Source of the DNA: Stenotrophomonas rhizophila
GTDB taxonomy: Bacteria; Pseudomonadota; Gammaproteobacteria; Xanthomonadales; Xanthomonadaceae
Reading direction: 5' to 3'
Assembly: GCF_020857975.1 (NCBI RefSeq)
Contig: NZ_JACWUO010000012.1
Coordinates: forward strand, 1 to 64,000
Length of the DNA: 64,000 nt
Positions 8,993 through 20,037 of this stretch are shown here, piece after piece. The translations under genes and the position numbers were made by a program. The notes below the pieces were generated by a model, which saw only the letters and a program-made list of their open reading frames with translations, made no database searches and was not told where the DNA came from. Numbering within the stretch: position 1 is the stretch's first letter; the number at the start of each line of letters is the position of its first letter.

Positions 8993-9262
8993 CTAGTCGC
9001 GCCCGGTTGCTGCCGCTTCCAGCGCAGCGCCGCTCAAGCCAAGATCCCAGGCCAGCCCGGCCAGTGCCGGATCGAGGCCGTGGGGGAGGGAGGTGCTGAT
9101 CGGCGCGCGCTCGGCGGCGAGCTGCACCAGCTCGCATTGCGCCAGGGCTTCCAGCTGCGCCAGCAGTGCGCGCCCCTGCAATGCAGCGGCGCAGGCGCTC
9201 TCGACGGCAGTCGGCTCGATGGCGGCGGGGGCGGGAGACACGGGGAGGGAGTTCAACAGCAT
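8993..9262 (-). CDS. Hypothetical protein, 89 aa
   Basis: A small ORF 99 bp downstream of the chemotaxis-type gene on the same strand. The protein is alanine- and leucine-rich with a predicted helical middle (ALQGRALLAQLEALAQCELVQLAAERAP). It has no signal peptide or recognisable domain. A strong hairpin (9305-9325) separates it from the upstream gene, so it may be transcribed separately or not at all. The ATG at 9262 is preferred over 9349, because the longer form would run through the hairpin. It could be a spurious ORF in GC-rich DNA; no family was recognised. Confidence 0.4.
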   Translation of the reverse strand: MLLNSLPVSPAPAAIEPTAVESACAAALQGRALLAQLEALAQCELVQLAAERAPISTSLPHGLDPALAGLAWDLGLSGAALEAAATGRD

Positions 9263-9304
9263 CGGGCAATCATCTGCAGCCGGGGCGGGGGGCGCAAGCG
9301 CAAC

Positions 9305-9325
9305 GGCCCCGGGGATACCGGGGCC
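9305..9325 (-). terminator. Strong GC hairpin after the chemotaxis-type gene
   Basis: GGCCCCGG and CCGGGGCC form an 8-bp perfect stem around GGATA, about 37 nt past the stop of the gene at 9362. There is no run of T on the minus strand, so it is at best an atypical terminator or an mRNA-end stabiliser. Confidence 0.5.
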
Positions 9326-9361
9326 GCTGCGGGGTACCGGAACCGGCATGGGTCATCTGGA

Positions 9362-10552
9362 TCAGAACAGCTCGACCGCACCGGCGGCCATGCTCTGCTG
9401 GGCCACGGCCTTGTGCGGCGGGCGTTCCCACTCGCTGCGCATGTCGCGCAGGCGGTTGCCGGTGCGCTGCAGGGCAGTGGCCACTTCTTCGTCGAACACC
9501 CCGCCGTTGCGATGCAGCAGCTCCTGCAGCGCCACCGCTTCGCGGTTGATCGCGGTCAGCCGGTCCAGGTGGGTGTGCACGCCGCCCAGGGCCTGGGTGG
9601 CGATGTCCTCGAACTGCAGGGCGCGCACCGCTTCGGCCACGCTGCCGTCGATGGCCCGGGCGCACTCGGAGATTTCGCGCATGCCGTCGCCCAGCGAGGC
9701 ATTGATCTGGGCCACGTTGTCCAGCATCTGCGCCGCTTCATGGCGCGCTTCGCGGGAACGGTCCATGTCGCGCGAGGCCATGTGCGACACCGTCTCGCGG
9801 ACCTTGGCAATGGCGTCCTTGGAACTATGCGCCAGCTTCCGGATCTGCTCGTTGAAGGTGGTGGACCGCTCGGACAGGTTGCGCACCTCGTCGGCCACCA
9901 CCGCAAAGCCGCGACCGGCCTCACCGGCACGGGCCGCTTCGATGGCCGCGTTCAAGGCCAGCAGGTTGGTCTGGTCGGCAATCGACTTGACGTCCTCCAG
10001 CAGCGCGAAGATGCCATCCAGGTGCTGGGCCATCTGGTCGATGTGCTGCACGGTATTGCTGCTCTGGCCGCTGACCTGTTCCAGCGCCTCCACCAGCTGT
10101 TCCATGCGGTGGCTGGCGTGCTGGGCGAAGCGGGCCACGTCGACCCCGGCGCCGCCGTCTTCACCGGCACGGTCGACGATGCGGGCCAGCGCCTGGCTCT
10201 GCTGGCGGGACTTGCGGTTCATCGCCTCGAAGCTGCCGCCCAGGCCGCTGACGGCATGGCGGATCAGGTCACGGGCGCGTTCGACTTCGCCGCGTGAACC
10301 TTCGACTTCGTTGCCGACGAACGAACGCAGTTCGGTCAGCAGCTGGTCCTGTTCACGCAGCATGCGGGCGTGTTCAGGCGAGCGTTGGTTCTGGGAGCGG
10401 GCGGTCCACCAGGCAAATACCAGCCAGCTGAGCGTCATCGTGGTCAGAATCGCCCAACGCAGCGGCGCGGGCCATTCAAAGCCGATGGCGAAGGGAAGGA
10501 GCAGGGTCAGGACCAGGGGGGCGGCCAGACGGATGAAGATGCGTGAGTACAT
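9362..10552 (-). CDS. Methyl-accepting chemotaxis-type signalling protein
   Basis: A 396-residue membrane protein. Two hydrophobic segments near residues 10-50 ([14 protein letters not shown] and [17 protein letters not shown]) have almost no periplasmic loop between them, so there is no evident periplasmic ligand domain. The rest is a long coiled coil with the MCP signalling hairpin ([20 protein letters not shown], then [18 protein letters not shown]). The C-terminus lacks an NWETF-like tether for CheR/CheB. It could feed a chemotaxis or a twitching/c-di-GMP chemosensory array; no che genes are nearby. The ATG at 10552 is chosen over an upstream start at 10621, because a membrane segment follows it directly and GAG lies 6 nt upstream. 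Confidence 0.85.
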   Translation of the reverse strand: MYSRIFIRLAAPLVLTLLLPFAIGFEWPAPLRWAILTTMTLSWLVFAWWTARSQNQRSPEHARMLREQDQLLTELRSFVGNEVEGSRGEVERARDLIRHAVSGLGGSFEAMNRKSRQQSQALARIVDRAGEDGGAGVDVARFAQHASHRMEQLVEALEQVSGQSSNTVQHIDQMAQHLDGIFALLEDVKSIADQTNLLALNAAIEAARAGEAGRGFAVVADEVRNLSERSTTFNEQIRKLAHSSKDAIAKVRETVSHMASRDMDRSREARHEAAQMLDNVAQINASLGDGMREISECARAIDGSVAEAVRALQFEDIATQALGGVHTHLDRLTAINREAVALQELLHRNGGVFDEEVATALQRTGNRLRDMRSEWERPPHKAVAQQSMAAGAVELF

Positions 10553-10658
10553 GGACGTTCTCGGGAAGTGCACGGTTGATGTATCGGCCGTACCCCCGTT
10601 TGCTTTAGTGCTGCACTGCACATTCGATCAAAAACCGTACGTTGCCCCCCGTCCGCGG

Positions 10659-10684
10659 GGTAGGGCCACCCCATGGGTGGCTGC
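10659..10684 (+). repeat. SMAG-type REP
   Basis: GTAG head followed by GGCCACCCCATGGGTGGC, a near-perfect stem-loop. It lies just past the end of hflD (10714, minus strand) and upstream of the chemotaxis-type gene, where it may terminate or stabilise the hflD transcript. Confidence 0.7.
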
Positions 10685-10713
10685 ATGGCATGGGCAGGTC
10701 GCATGCCCCCGGA

Positions 10714-11328
10714 TCAGCGCAGCTGGCGGTCCACCGCTTCGATCATCGCCTTGCGCGACAGCAGGAAATCCCAGTACTGCCCGCCGGTCTGGCGCCACAG
10801 CACCGCCGCGCGCACTGCCCCCAGCAACAGCGCGCGGATCTCGGCCACCACCCCGGCCTGGCCGAGGTAATGCGGGTTGCCCTGCACCATCACCCGCGGC
10901 TTGAGATGGCTGATGGTGTCGGCATACAGCCCGCCGAGCGCGGCCAGCACGTCCGGGTGGGCGCTGTCGCCCAGTTCGTCGGCCTGGCGCTGGGCGCGGG
11001 CGATGCCCTGGCTGACCTGCTCGACCACCGCCCGTTCACGCACGAAGCGGCGTTCCAGCTGCAGCACCGCCAGCGCCAGCCGCGGCAACGCGTCGTCCTG
11101 GCCCTGGTTGCGGAAATAGTTGTGCAGCAGGCGCAGGCCCGGGGCCACGTTGCCGGCATTGCCGAAGATGGCCTGGGGGCTGTCGGCGTCGATGCGCAAT
11201 ACGCTGTCGATCGCGGTACGCACCACGGCCGCCTCGGAATGGCCGGTTTCGGCGATGCGGCGCACCTGCTGCAGGGCCTGGGCGATGCCGGCCAGAGCAA
11301 GAACGCGGTCGTCGACGGAAAAACTCAT
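10714..11328 (-). CDS. High-frequency lysogenization protein HflD homologue
   Basis: A 204-residue, mostly helical protein that begins [20 protein letters not shown] and contains the family region [12 protein letters not shown]. In E. coli HflD (YcfC) is a peripheral inner-membrane protein that binds phage lambda CII. Its housekeeping role is unclear, but its gene is conserved downstream of mnmA. Here the start codon overlaps the mnmA stop (ATGA at 11325-11328), so the two are translationally coupled. Length matches the family. A SMAG palindrome lies about 30 bp past the stop. Confidence 0.9.
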   Translation of the reverse strand: MSFSVDDRVLALAGIAQALQQVRRIAETGHSEAAVVRTAIDSVLRIDADSPQAIFGNAGNVAPGLRLLHNYFRNQGQDDALPRLALAVLQLERRFVRERAVVEQVSQGIARAQRQADELGDSAHPDVLAALGGLYADTISHLKPRVMVQGNPHYLGQAGVVAEIRALLLGAVRAAVLWRQTGGQYWDFLLSRKAMIEAVDRQLR

Positions 11329-12464
11329 GCAGCAGATACCTCGAAGGGGGAAGGGACGGTGCGCAGCCGCTGTTCCAGCGGCGCGTCGGTGGCGGCGATC
11401 ACCGCGCCACCCAGGCAGACCTGGTCGTCATACAACACCAGGGATTGACCGGGGGTGACGGCGCGCTGCGGGCGGGCGAAGCGCGCCAGCACGGTGCCGT
11501 CGTCGCGCACCTCCACCGTGCACGGCTCGTCGGGCTGGCGGTAGCGGGTCTGGGCGGTGCAGCTGAAGCGGCGGGCGGGCGGGGCACCGGCAATCCAGTG
11601 GGCCGGTTCGGACTGCAGCTGGCTGGACAGCAGCCACGGGCTGTCGCGGTCCTGGTCCACGTACAGCACGTTGCTGGCCACGTCCTTGCCCACCACGTAC
11701 CACGGCGCTGCCGGGCGGCCGCGTACGCCGCCGATGTTCAGGCCCTCGCGCTGGCCCAGGGTGAAATAGAACACGCCCGGATGCTCGGCGATCAGCGCAC
11801 CGTCCGGGTCGCGGATCTCCCCGGTCCTGGCCGGCAGGTAACGGCCGAGGAACTCGCGGAAATCGCGCTCGCCGATGAAGCAGATCCCGGTGGAATCCTT
11901 CTTGGCATGGGTGGGCAGGCGCGCATCGCGGGCGATCCGGCGCAGGTCGTTCTTCTGCAGTTCGCCGATCGGGAACACGGTGGCGGCCAGCTGTTGCTGG
12001 CCCAGCTGGTGCAGGAAGTAGCTCTGGTCCTTGCCCTGGTCGACCCCGCGCAGCAGTGCCCAGCGCCCGTCCACCTTGGCGGTGCGGGCGTAGTGGCCGG
12101 TGGCGATGCGCTCGGCGCCCAGTTCGCGCGCCGCATCCAGGAAGTGCTTGAACTTGACCTCGCGGTTGCACAGCACGTCCGGGTTGGGCGTGCGCCCGGC
12201 GGCGTACTCGGCCAGGAAGTGCTCGAACACCCCCCGCCAGTACTCGCCGGAGAAATCGCGGAAGTGGAACGGGATGCCCAGCAGACCGCAGACCGCCACC
12301 GCGTCGCGGCGGTCGTCCTCGGCACGGCAGTCGCCGCTGCCGTCGTCGGCCCAGTTCTGCATGAACAGCCCGGCGACCGGCTCGCCCTGCTGCACCAGCC
12401 GCCACGCCGCCACCGACGAATCCACGCCGCCGGAGACGCCGACCATGATCCGCGGGGTACTCAT
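11325..12464 (-). CDS. tRNA-specific 2-thiouridylase MnmA
   Basis: A 379-residue cytoplasmic enzyme that thiolates U34 of tRNA(Lys), tRNA(Glu) and tRNA(Gln), with sulfur relayed from IscS/Tus proteins. The N-terminus has the PP-loop ATP-pyrophosphatase motif [11 protein letters not shown]. The catalytic cysteines are visible in [11 protein letters not shown] and [27 protein letters not shown] is a further family signature. The ATG at 12464 has AAGGAGA just upstream and overlaps the nudJ stop by 4 nt. The order nudJ-mnmA-hflD is conserved in gammaproteobacteria. Confidence 0.96.
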   Translation of the reverse strand: MSTPRIMVGVSGGVDSSVAAWRLVQQGEPVAGLFMQNWADDGSGDCRAEDDRRDAVAVCGLLGIPFHFRDFSGEYWRGVFEHFLAEYAAGRTPNPDVLCNREVKFKHFLDAARELGAERIATGHYARTAKVDGRWALLRGVDQGKDQSYFLHQLGQQQLAATVFPIGELQKNDLRRIARDARLPTHAKKDSTGICFIGERDFREFLGRYLPARTGEIRDPDGALIAEHPGVFYFTLGQREGLNIGGVRGRPAAPWYVVGKDVASNVLYVDQDRDSPWLLSSQLQSEPAHWIAGAPPARRFSCTAQTRYRQPDEPCTVEVRDDGTVLARFARPQRAVTPGQSLVLYDDQVCLGGAVIAATDAPLEQRLRTVPSPFEVSAA

Positions 12465-12922
12465 GCGGTCTCCTTGACGATGGCCAGCGGGTGGCGCTGG
12501 CCGGCCAGGTAGTCGGCCACCACCTCCCACACCAGCGGGCTGCGCAGGCGCGCGGCCTGCGCCTGCAGCTCGGCCGGGGTCAGCCACAGCGCCCGCAGGA
12601 TGCCCGCATCCAACGGCCGGGCCGGATCGTGCGCGATCGGTTCGGCGGCAAAGGCGAAGCGCAGGAAGGGGGTGCCATCCGGTGCGGTCCACTGGTAGAC
12701 CCCGATGAAGGCGCTCAGGCGCACCTGCCAGCCGGTTTCCTCCAGGGTTTCGCGCAGCGCCGCCGCGGCCAGGCTTTCGCCCGGCTCCAGGTGCCCGGCC
12801 GGCTGGTTGAGCACCTCCAGGCCGTCGATGCGCTCTTCCACCAGCAACAGGCGCCCGTCACCCGCCACCACGGTGGCGACGGTGACATGGGGCGCCCAGC
12901 GCGGGTCCTGCACGGCATTCAC
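12461..12922 (-). CDS. NUDIX hydrolase NudJ-like phosphatase
   Basis: A 153-residue protein with a full Nudix box, [23 protein letters not shown] (G-x5-E-x7-REUxEExGU). NudJ of E. coli hydrolyses HMP-PP and nucleoside di/triphosphates; the position directly upstream of mnmA supports this assignment. The frame opens with a GTG at 12922, only 1 nt after the stop of the preceding gene (TGAGGTG). An in-frame GTG three codons later, with GAGG about 9 nt upstream, is an equally good start. The gene end overlaps the mnmA start. Confidence 0.92.
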   Translation of the reverse strand: MNAVQDPRWAPHVTVATVVAGDGRLLLVEERIDGLEVLNQPAGHLEPGESLAAAALRETLEETGWQVRLSAFIGVYQWTAPDGTPFLRFAFAAEPIAHDPARPLDAGILRALWLTPAELQAQAARLRSPLVWEVVADYLAGQRHPLAIVKETA

Positions 12923-12923
12923 C

Positions 12924-13388
12924 TCAGTATTCGTCCGTCTTGGTCAGTTCGTTTTCCATGGCATCGGCGGTACGCATGGCCGCATCGATGGCATCGCTCA
13001 GGGCCTCGGCACTGGCGGCGGCATCGACCTTGACCACGAACATGGCCAGCTGGTCCTGCTTGACCCAGGCGCCGAGCTTGGCGTCCTGCGAGTCTTCCAG
13101 CAGCCGGTTGGCTACCGCGGCGGGGAACTGCTTGCCCGGCGAGTTGTACCCCGGCGACCAGATCTCGCGCACCTTGTGGGTGCCGAATTCCTCCACCGAC
13201 GAGCGCACGAACACCAGCTGGGTACGGTCATCGCCGGCGTCGAAGACCAGCTTGTAGTCGCCGTCCTCGTCGATCTCGTAGGGATAGTCCAGCTTGTCCA
13301 GCACCCGGCCCACGGCCTTGTCGGCCTCGGCGGCATGGGCCCCGAACACGGTGGCGGTCAGCAGCAATGCGGTGGCGATCCTTTTCAT
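12924..13388 (-). CDS. Exported YbjN-like protein
   Basis: A 154-residue protein with a clear Sec signal peptide ([19 protein letters not shown], cleavage near residue 20). The mature part has the alternating pattern of the YbjN/type III chaperone-like fold ([20 protein letters not shown], then [17 protein letters not shown]). No catalytic motif is visible. It is the first gene of the minus-strand run leading into nudJ, and its stop is directly next to the nudJ start. Function unknown; the family call is by pattern only. Confidence 0.7.
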   Translation of the reverse strand: MKRIATALLLTATVFGAHAAEADKAVGRVLDKLDYPYEIDEDGDYKLVFDAGDDRTQLVFVRSSVEEFGTHKVREIWSPGYNSPGKQFPAAVANRLLEDSQDAKLGAWVKQDQLAMFVVKVDAAASAEALSDAIDAAMRTADAMENELTKTDEY

Positions 13389-13469
13389 GAAATCCCTGTG
13401 AATGTGTGGAACAACAGGTGGATTGTGAAGGGCGGCAGGGGGCAACGTCCAATCCCGCGGCCGGGGCTC

Positions 13470-13475
13470 TATAAT
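13470..13475 (+). promoter_or_regulatory. Consensus -10 box of clpS (possible leaderless mRNA)
   Basis: A perfect TATAAT lies only 6 nt before the clpS ATG at 13482, so a normal sigma-70 start site would fall on or next to the ATG. No convincing -35 hexamer was found 16-18 nt upstream (GTCCAA at 17 nt is weak). No Shine-Dalgarno sequence precedes the ATG. Confidence 0.6.
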
Positions 13476-13481
13476 GGGACG

Positions 13482-13814
13482 ATGCCACGCCAGCCTTCCC
13501 AAGAACCCCACCACGACCACGGCGTCCTGCTCGAGCCGGCCCGCCCGGAGGTGGCGCCGCCGCCGTTCTACCAGGTCATGCTGTTGAACGACGACTACAC
13601 CCCGATGGATTTCGTGGTGACCGTGCTGCAGCACTTCTTTGCCATGGACCTGGACAAGGCCACCCAGGTGATGCTGCACGTGCATACCCGTGGCCGCGGG
13701 GTGTGCGGGGTGTTCACCCGCGAAGTGGCCGAATCCAAGGTTGCCCAGGTCAACGAATTCTCGCGCATGAACCAGCATCCGCTGTTGTGCACGATGGAAA
13801 AGACCAGCGGCTGA
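13482..13814 (+). CDS. ATP-dependent Clp protease adaptor ClpS
   Basis: A 110-residue adaptor that delivers N-degron substrates (N-terminal Leu, Phe, Tyr, Trp) to ClpAP. The core is typical: [20 protein letters not shown], then [20 protein letters not shown]. The Asn-Asp pair of LLNDDYT and the Met of PMDF form the substrate pocket in studied homologues. The N-terminal 25 residues are the usual flexible tail. The start is fixed by the length of the family. clpA follows after 420 bp, and aat, which makes N-degrons, is 4 kb away, so the pathway is locally clustered. Confidence 0.96.
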   Translation: MPRQPSQEPHHDHGVLLEPARPEVAPPPFYQVMLLNDDYTPMDFVVTVLQHFFAMDLDKATQVMLHVHTRGRGVCGVFTREVAESKVAQVNEFSRMNQHPLLCTMEKTSG

Positions 13815-14234
13815 CCCCGGGCCGATCGGCCCGGCCACCGCCCGGTCACCGCCCGGTCACCCGTACGCTCCCCTGGATCGACTCCGTCCACGCCGCCACA
13901 GGGCCGGCCGTGGGCAGTCCGCACTGTTCCATCCATGCAGCGCCAGCGCGTCGCCATGTCCGGCGATGGCCGTTGCGCGCCTGCTCCTGCGTGCTCCGGT
14001 ACAACACGCCGGTTCCACCGGGCCGTGCGCCGGGGCCAACCACGACATTGCCATCACGTTCAAGCTGGCAATCGTGGACACAAGTTCGGGCATGATGGTG
14101 TTGCTGGGACCTCCCTGGCGTATCCAGGCGCGGCAGCCGGAGTGCCAACCCCGTCTGAACGCACCGATCGGCCAGGGTGATGGAAATTGCATAGCTAGGC
14201 CGCATATTGTTCCTAACTGCCGCCGGAGTAGAAC
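13815..14234 (+). other. clpS-clpA intergenic region
   Basis: 420 bp without a supportable gene. It opens with the perfect 18-bp palindrome CCGGGCCGATCGGCCCGG (13818-13835), which may end the clpS transcript, followed by a short direct repeat CACCGCCCGGT. The rest presumably holds the clpA promoter; no convincing -35/-10 pair could be picked. Reading frames here lack start signals and look like shadows. Confidence 0.6.
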
Positions 14235-16514
<2,280 letters not shown>

Positions 16515-16550
16515 CGCAGCCATCGCCGGCGGTCACCCCGCCGGCGACGT

Positions 16551-16622
16551 CGCGCGCCTCACCACTACCGCCGGCGCGCGCCTCACCACCGACAACGACG
16601 CGCGCCTCACCACCGACAACGA
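16551..16622. repeat. 24-bp tandem repeat, three copies
   Basis: Units starting CGCGCGCCTCACCAC occur at 16551, 16575 and 16599. The last two are identical over 24 nt; the first differs in its tail (TACCGCCGG). A partial fourth unit runs into the hairpin at 16629. It lies in the 3' region after clpA and is non-coding. Confidence 0.9.
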
Positions 16623-16623
16623 C

Positions 16624-16650
16624 GGTAGCTCACCACCGTTGGTGGTGAGG
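16624..16650 (+). repeat. SMAG-type REP after clpA
   Basis: GTAG followed by CTCACCACC-GTT-GGTGGTGAG, a 9-bp perfect stem with a 3-nt loop. It follows the 24-bp tandem array and may act as the clpA transcript end. Confidence 0.75.
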
Positions 16651-16674
16651 CATATCGGGTGGTGAGGCATCACC

Positions 16675-16701
16675 ACAACGCCCCCTCATGGGGGGCGTTG
16701 T
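16675..16701. terminator. Hairpin between convergent clpA and the 16707 gene
   Basis: ACAACGCCCC and GGGGCGTTGT form a 10-bp stem, directly beside the stop of the minus-strand gene at 16707. There is no T-run on either side. It may serve both convergent transcripts. Confidence 0.5.
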
Positions 16702-16706
16702 GCCGT

Positions 16707-17078
16707 TCAGCGCCGCGCGCGGGCGCGGGTGGCGAACTGTTCTGCGGTGATCGGCTCCAGCGTGCTGACCACGCACTTCTGCGAGCTGGTGCGCAGGCTG
16801 CTGACGCCGCCGCCGCACAACTGGCCGTCGCGGCCGGGGGTGGTGAAGGCCAGCTTCGGCGAACGTGCCGCGCTGCTGCAGCTGTCCTGGAAATGCACGA
16901 TGTAGTGCTGGTCGGCATTGCGCAGCAACACGTTCTCCGAAGCGTTGGCGCGCACGATCTGCTGGTCGGTCGACAGGCTCACGCACGGTGCGGCCGCGTC
17001 GGTGACCGTTTCGGCGGCGTGGGCGGTACTGGCAGCGCCGGCGATGGCCAGCAGGCTCAACAGGGACAGGATCTTCAT
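16707..17078 (-). CDS. Exported DUF6491-like protein
   Basis: A 123-residue protein with a Sec signal peptide (MKILSLLSLLAIAGAASTAHA). The mature region has four cysteines, one each in APCVSL, DSCSS, QLCGG and QKCVV, which could form two periplasmic disulfides. The pattern (Cys-Val-Ser-Leu, then IVRANASENVLLRNADQHYIVHF) resembles the DUF6491 family, which is common in Xanthomonadaceae. The function is unknown. It is a single gene, convergent with clpA and separated from infA by a terminator. Confidence 0.7.
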   Translation of the reverse strand: MKILSLLSLLAIAGAASTAHAAETVTDAAAPCVSLSTDQQIVRANASENVLLRNADQHYIVHFQDSCSSAARSPKLAFTTPGRDGQLCGGGVSSLRTSSQKCVVSTLEPITAEQFATRARARR

Positions 17079-17234
17079 GGCAGGGGCCGGGGGATCGCGA
17101 TCCGGATTGGATCGACCGCCACAGTGGCGCCGGCGCGGCCGGGGCGAATCTGCAGCAAGGCAGCCTGACCGATGTCAGGGTGCACAGGGTCAGGGTGCCG
17201 CCTGGCACGGTTGGGAGGCAAATCCCACCCACGC

Positions 17235-17260
17235 AAAAAGGCCAGCACCTGGCTGGCCTT
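17235..17260 (-). terminator. Rho-independent terminator of infA
   Basis: On the minus strand AAGGCCAGC and GCTGGCCTT form a 9-bp stem with a 5-nt loop, followed by TTTTT (plus-strand A-run at 17235-17239). It lies 38 nt past the infA stop. Confidence 0.9.
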
Positions 17261-17297
17261 CCGGCGGGGCTTGCATTGGGCAGCCGCCCCGAACCGC

Positions 17298-17516
17298 TTA
17301 CTTCATGCGGTAGGTGATACGACCCTTGGTCAGGTCGTAGGGCGTCATTTCGACCTTGACACGGTCGCCCGTCAGGATGCGGATGTAGTTCTTGCGCATG
17401 CGGCCGGAGATGTGGGCGATGATTTCATGCCCGTTTTCCAGTCGAACGCGGAAAGTGGTGTTAGGCAGCGTCTCGCTGACGGTGCCTTCGAACTCGATGG
17501 AGTCGTCTTTCGACAT
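17298..17516 (-). CDS. Translation initiation factor IF-1
   Basis: A 72-residue OB-fold protein that binds the ribosomal A site during initiation. The sequence [20 protein letters not shown] and the motif [20 protein letters not shown] are characteristic. The ATG at 17516 has AGGA 6-9 nt upstream; a longer frame to 17594 would take in the promoter. It is monocistronic, with a strong promoter (17566-17594) and a clear terminator (17235-17260). Its placement between clpA and aat is conserved in many gammaproteobacteria. Confidence 0.97.
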   Translation of the reverse strand: MSKDDSIEFEGTVSETLPNTTFRVRLENGHEIIAHISGRMRKNYIRILTGDRVKVEMTPYDLTKGRITYRMK

Positions 17517-17565
17517 GTAGTCCTGTGCAGTTCTGTAAACGGCCGAGCTGGCCTTAAGAGCGGGC

Positions 17566-17594
17566 ATTTTACGCGCGTCGGCCCCGCGATGCAA
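17566..17594 (-). promoter_or_regulatory. Sigma-70 promoter of infA
   Basis: On the minus strand TTGCAT (17594-17589), a 17-nt spacer and TAAAAT (17571-17566). The predicted start is near 17559, giving a leader of about 43 nt that contains the AGGA ribosome site. Confidence 0.75.
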
Positions 17595-17642
17595 AGTTTG
17601 CGTTAATTGCCCCGGTTTAGCCGCCCTTCACACCAATCGCCC

Positions 17643-17715
17643 GGTAGTGCCGGCCGCTGGCCGGCTCTCCGTGATCCGGCAGCGCGCCTCACTGCGGCCG
17701 CTGGCCGGCTCCTCA
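17643..17715. repeat. SMAG-type REP pair after aat
   Basis: GTAGTGCCGGCCGCTGGCCG begins at 17644, and a second copy of the core (GGCCGCTGGCCGGCTCC) lies near 17696. Each forms a GCCGGCC hairpin. The pair occupies the gap between the infA promoter and the end of aat. Confidence 0.85.
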
Positions 17716-17731
17716 GTCATCCCGCGCCGCC

Positions 17732-18496
17732 TCATCCCCGGCCGTCTGCCGGTTCCGCCCCGGCCAGCGCCGCCGCCGGCATCTCCCCGAACCGTTCGCA
17801 CCAACTCCCCGCAGGCGCCTCCTGCCGTACCAGCGCATGCACCTGCTGCAGAAACCGCGACCGCGGCCAATGCTCGGCACCCATCCGCAGCAGGTGGTCG
17901 TTCTCCACCTGCGCATCGATCAGCGGCCAGCCCCACTGCGCCAGCCGCCGCGCCAACCCGGCCAGGGCCACCTTGGAGCCGCCGCTGGCCGCGCTGAACA
18001 TGCTTTCGCCGAAGAACATCCGCCCGATCGCCACCCCGTAGATGCCGCCCACCAGCGTGCCACCGTCGAACACCTCCACCGAATGCGCATGGCCGAGCCG
18101 ATGCAGCTGCACATAGGCCTGGCGCATCTGCGCGGTGATCCAGGTGCCGTCCTGGCCCGGCCGCGGGCTGGCCGCGCAGGCGGCGATCACCGCCTCGAAA
18201 CAGGTATCGGCGCGCAGCGTCCAGGCACTGCCGCGCAGGCTGCGCCGGAACCGTGCCGACAGGTGCACCGCGTCGGTGCGGAACACCATGCGTGGGTCCG
18301 GCGACCACCACAGCAGCGGTTGGCCGGCCGAAAACCACGGGAATATGCCGGCGGCGTAGGCATTGAGCAGGCGCACTGGCGACAGGTCGCCGCCGATCGC
18401 CAGCAGCCCGTCGGGCTCGCGCAACGCGGTGTCGGCCGGCGGGAAGGGCGCGTCGGGGCGCGGGTCCAGGCGCCAGGGGCGGGCGGTATGGCTCAT
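17732..18496 (-). CDS. Leucyl/phenylalanyl-tRNA-protein transferase
   Basis: A 254-residue cytoplasmic enzyme that attaches Leu or Phe from tRNA to proteins starting with Lys or Arg, making them ClpS/ClpAP substrates. Family signatures are clear: FPPADTALREPDGLLAIGGD, YAAGIFPWFSAGQPLLWWSP, GTWITAQMRQAY and FFGESMFSAASGGSKVAL. The ATG at 18496 overlaps the upstream gene's stop (ATGA), giving tight coupling. The C-terminal 20 residues are alanine-rich and variable. A SMAG pair follows the gene. Confidence 0.96.
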   Translation of the reverse strand: MSHTARPWRLDPRPDAPFPPADTALREPDGLLAIGGDLSPVRLLNAYAAGIFPWFSAGQPLLWWSPDPRMVFRTDAVHLSARFRRSLRGSAWTLRADTCFEAVIAACAASPRPGQDGTWITAQMRQAYVQLHRLGHAHSVEVFDGGTLVGGIYGVAIGRMFFGESMFSAASGGSKVALAGLARRLAQWGWPLIDAQVENDHLLRMGAEHWPRSRFLQQVHALVRQEAPAGSWCERFGEMPAAALAGAEPADGRG

Positions 18497-19620
18497 TCGG
18501 CCTCCGCCTTGAATGGGCTGTGCGTAGCCAAGGCCTGCGCATAGCGCGCCACGTCCTCGCGTTCCTGTCCGCACCAGCCGGCCAGGGCGCCGGCAAAGTC
18601 CGGTGCGGCGATCCAGTGGCGGCTGCGCACGGTCTGCGGCAGGAAGCCGCGCGCCAGCTTGTGCTCGCCCTGCGCGCCGGGCTCGAAGCGCGCCACGCCT
18701 TCGCGCAGGCAGTATTCGATGCCCTGGTAGTAGCAGGTCTCAAAGTGCAGGCCGGGCAGGGTGGCCCCGCCCCAGTAGCGGCCGTACAAAGTGTCGCCGC
18801 CGCGCAGGCACAGCGCCCCGGCCACCGGCGCACCGTCCTGCTCGGCCAGGAAGATCACCAACTGGCGCGGCAGGGCCTGGGCCAGGTGGCGCAGGAACGG
18901 CAGGGTCAGCGCCGGGGAGTTGCCGTATTCGGCGAAGGTCTGCAGGTAGAAGCCGTGCATAGCCTGCAGGTCGTCCGCACTGGCTTCATCGCCGTGCACG
19001 ATCCGGTAGGTGACGCCGCTGCGAGCCAGCTTGCTGCGTTCCTGGCGGATGTTCTTGCGGTGCTTGTGGTTCATCGCCGCCAGGAAGTCGTCGAAGCAAT
19101 ACCAATTCCCGGGGTTGTGCCACTGGAACTGGATGTCCTGGCGCAGTAGCCAGTCCGGCCCGAACGCGGCGTCCTCGGCGCCGGTATGGAAATTGATGTG
19201 GGCCGAGGACCAGCCCATCCGGTCGACCTCGTTCCGGAGCGCCTCCAGCAGTGCGGCGCGGTCGGTATCGCCGCGCGCCAGCAGGCGCGGCCCGGTCACC
19301 GGCGAATACGGCACCGCGCCCAGCCACTTGGGGTAGTAGTCCCGCCCGTGCCGCGCATAGGCGTTGGCCCAGGCGTGGTCGAACACGAACTCGCCGTGCG
19401 AGTTGTCCTTCAGATAGCCCGGGATCGCCGCGATCAGGTTGTCGCCGTCCCACAGGGTGAAGTGACGCGGCCGCCAGCCCCATTCCGGGCGCAGGCAGCC
19501 ATGTTCTTCCAGCCCGGCCAGGAAGGCGTGGCAGACGAACGGATTGCCGCCGTCGTGCAGGGCATCCCAGGCGGCGGCCGGGAGGTCGGACAGGCGGTGC
19601 AGGAAGCGTGTATCGGGCAT
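18493..19620 (-). CDS. COG3146 (DUF482) GNAT/FemAB-like protein
   Basis: A 375-residue protein of the COG3146 family, which has a GNAT-like fold related to FemAB aminoacyltransferases. Typical segments are NPFVCHAFLAGLEEHG, YLKDNSHGEFVFDHAWANAY, INFHTG, FHWHNPG-like QFQWHNPGNWY, FLAAMNHKHRKNIRQER and FETCYYQGIEYCL. No signal peptide is seen, so it acts in the cytoplasm. It is translationally coupled to aat. The biochemical role is not established, but its neighbour and aminoacyltransferase-like fold suggest work on protein or peptidoglycan precursors. The ATG at 19620 is preferred to 19704 because the family begins near there. Confidence 0.85.
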   Translation of the reverse strand: MPDTRFLHRLSDLPAAAWDALHDGGNPFVCHAFLAGLEEHGCLRPEWGWRPRHFTLWDGDNLIAAIPGYLKDNSHGEFVFDHAWANAYARHGRDYYPKWLGAVPYSPVTGPRLLARGDTDRAALLEALRNEVDRMGWSSAHINFHTGAEDAAFGPDWLLRQDIQFQWHNPGNWYCFDDFLAAMNHKHRKNIRQERSKLARSGVTYRIVHGDEASADDLQAMHGFYLQTFAEYGNSPALTLPFLRHLAQALPRQLVIFLAEQDGAPVAGALCLRGGDTLYGRYWGGATLPGLHFETCYYQGIEYCLREGVARFEPGAQGEHKLARGFLPQTVRSRHWIAAPDFAGALAGWCGQEREDVARYAQALATHSPFKAEAE

Positions 19621-20037
19621 GGGGGAAGGATAGGGCAGGCCGATGGTGCGTGGGGGGGTGATGGGGAGTTCAATGCTACTTGTGGAGGCGATTGAAACCT
19701 TCAAAGGCTGATGTGGAGAACTGTGAGGTGAGCCGGGTTCTGTGCATGCCAGGCAGCGCAGATTGGCCGGACCTGGTGGGCTGTAGCCCCGTTCCGCGCG
19801 TACTGCCCGTTCCAGGTGCGTCGCGCGCCCTGAACCTTGGAAATATCGGTATGACGCCGCGCCGTGGATTGAAAGAATGAGTAGGTCTTATCAATTTGTT
19901 TCGTTGGATCGATTGGATCAAGGTTTCGCGAGCTTCGCGAAGCGTGCGGAAGCGCGTGTTTAGCATTGATAGGGCGGGGCAAGCTGGTGACGAGGTGATG
20001 CGGCCATGCACGCCACTTGATCCTATGGAGAACGTCA
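19621..20037. other. Low-GC divergent intergenic region
   Basis: 417 bp between divergent genes, visibly richer in A and T than its surroundings (for example CTTATCAATTTGTTTCGTTG near 19890). It must hold promoters for both neighbours, but no confident -35/-10 pair was found. A small inverted repeat TTGAA-ACC-TTCAA lies near 19694. The low GC continues into the amidase gene and suggests acquired DNA. Confidence 0.6.
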
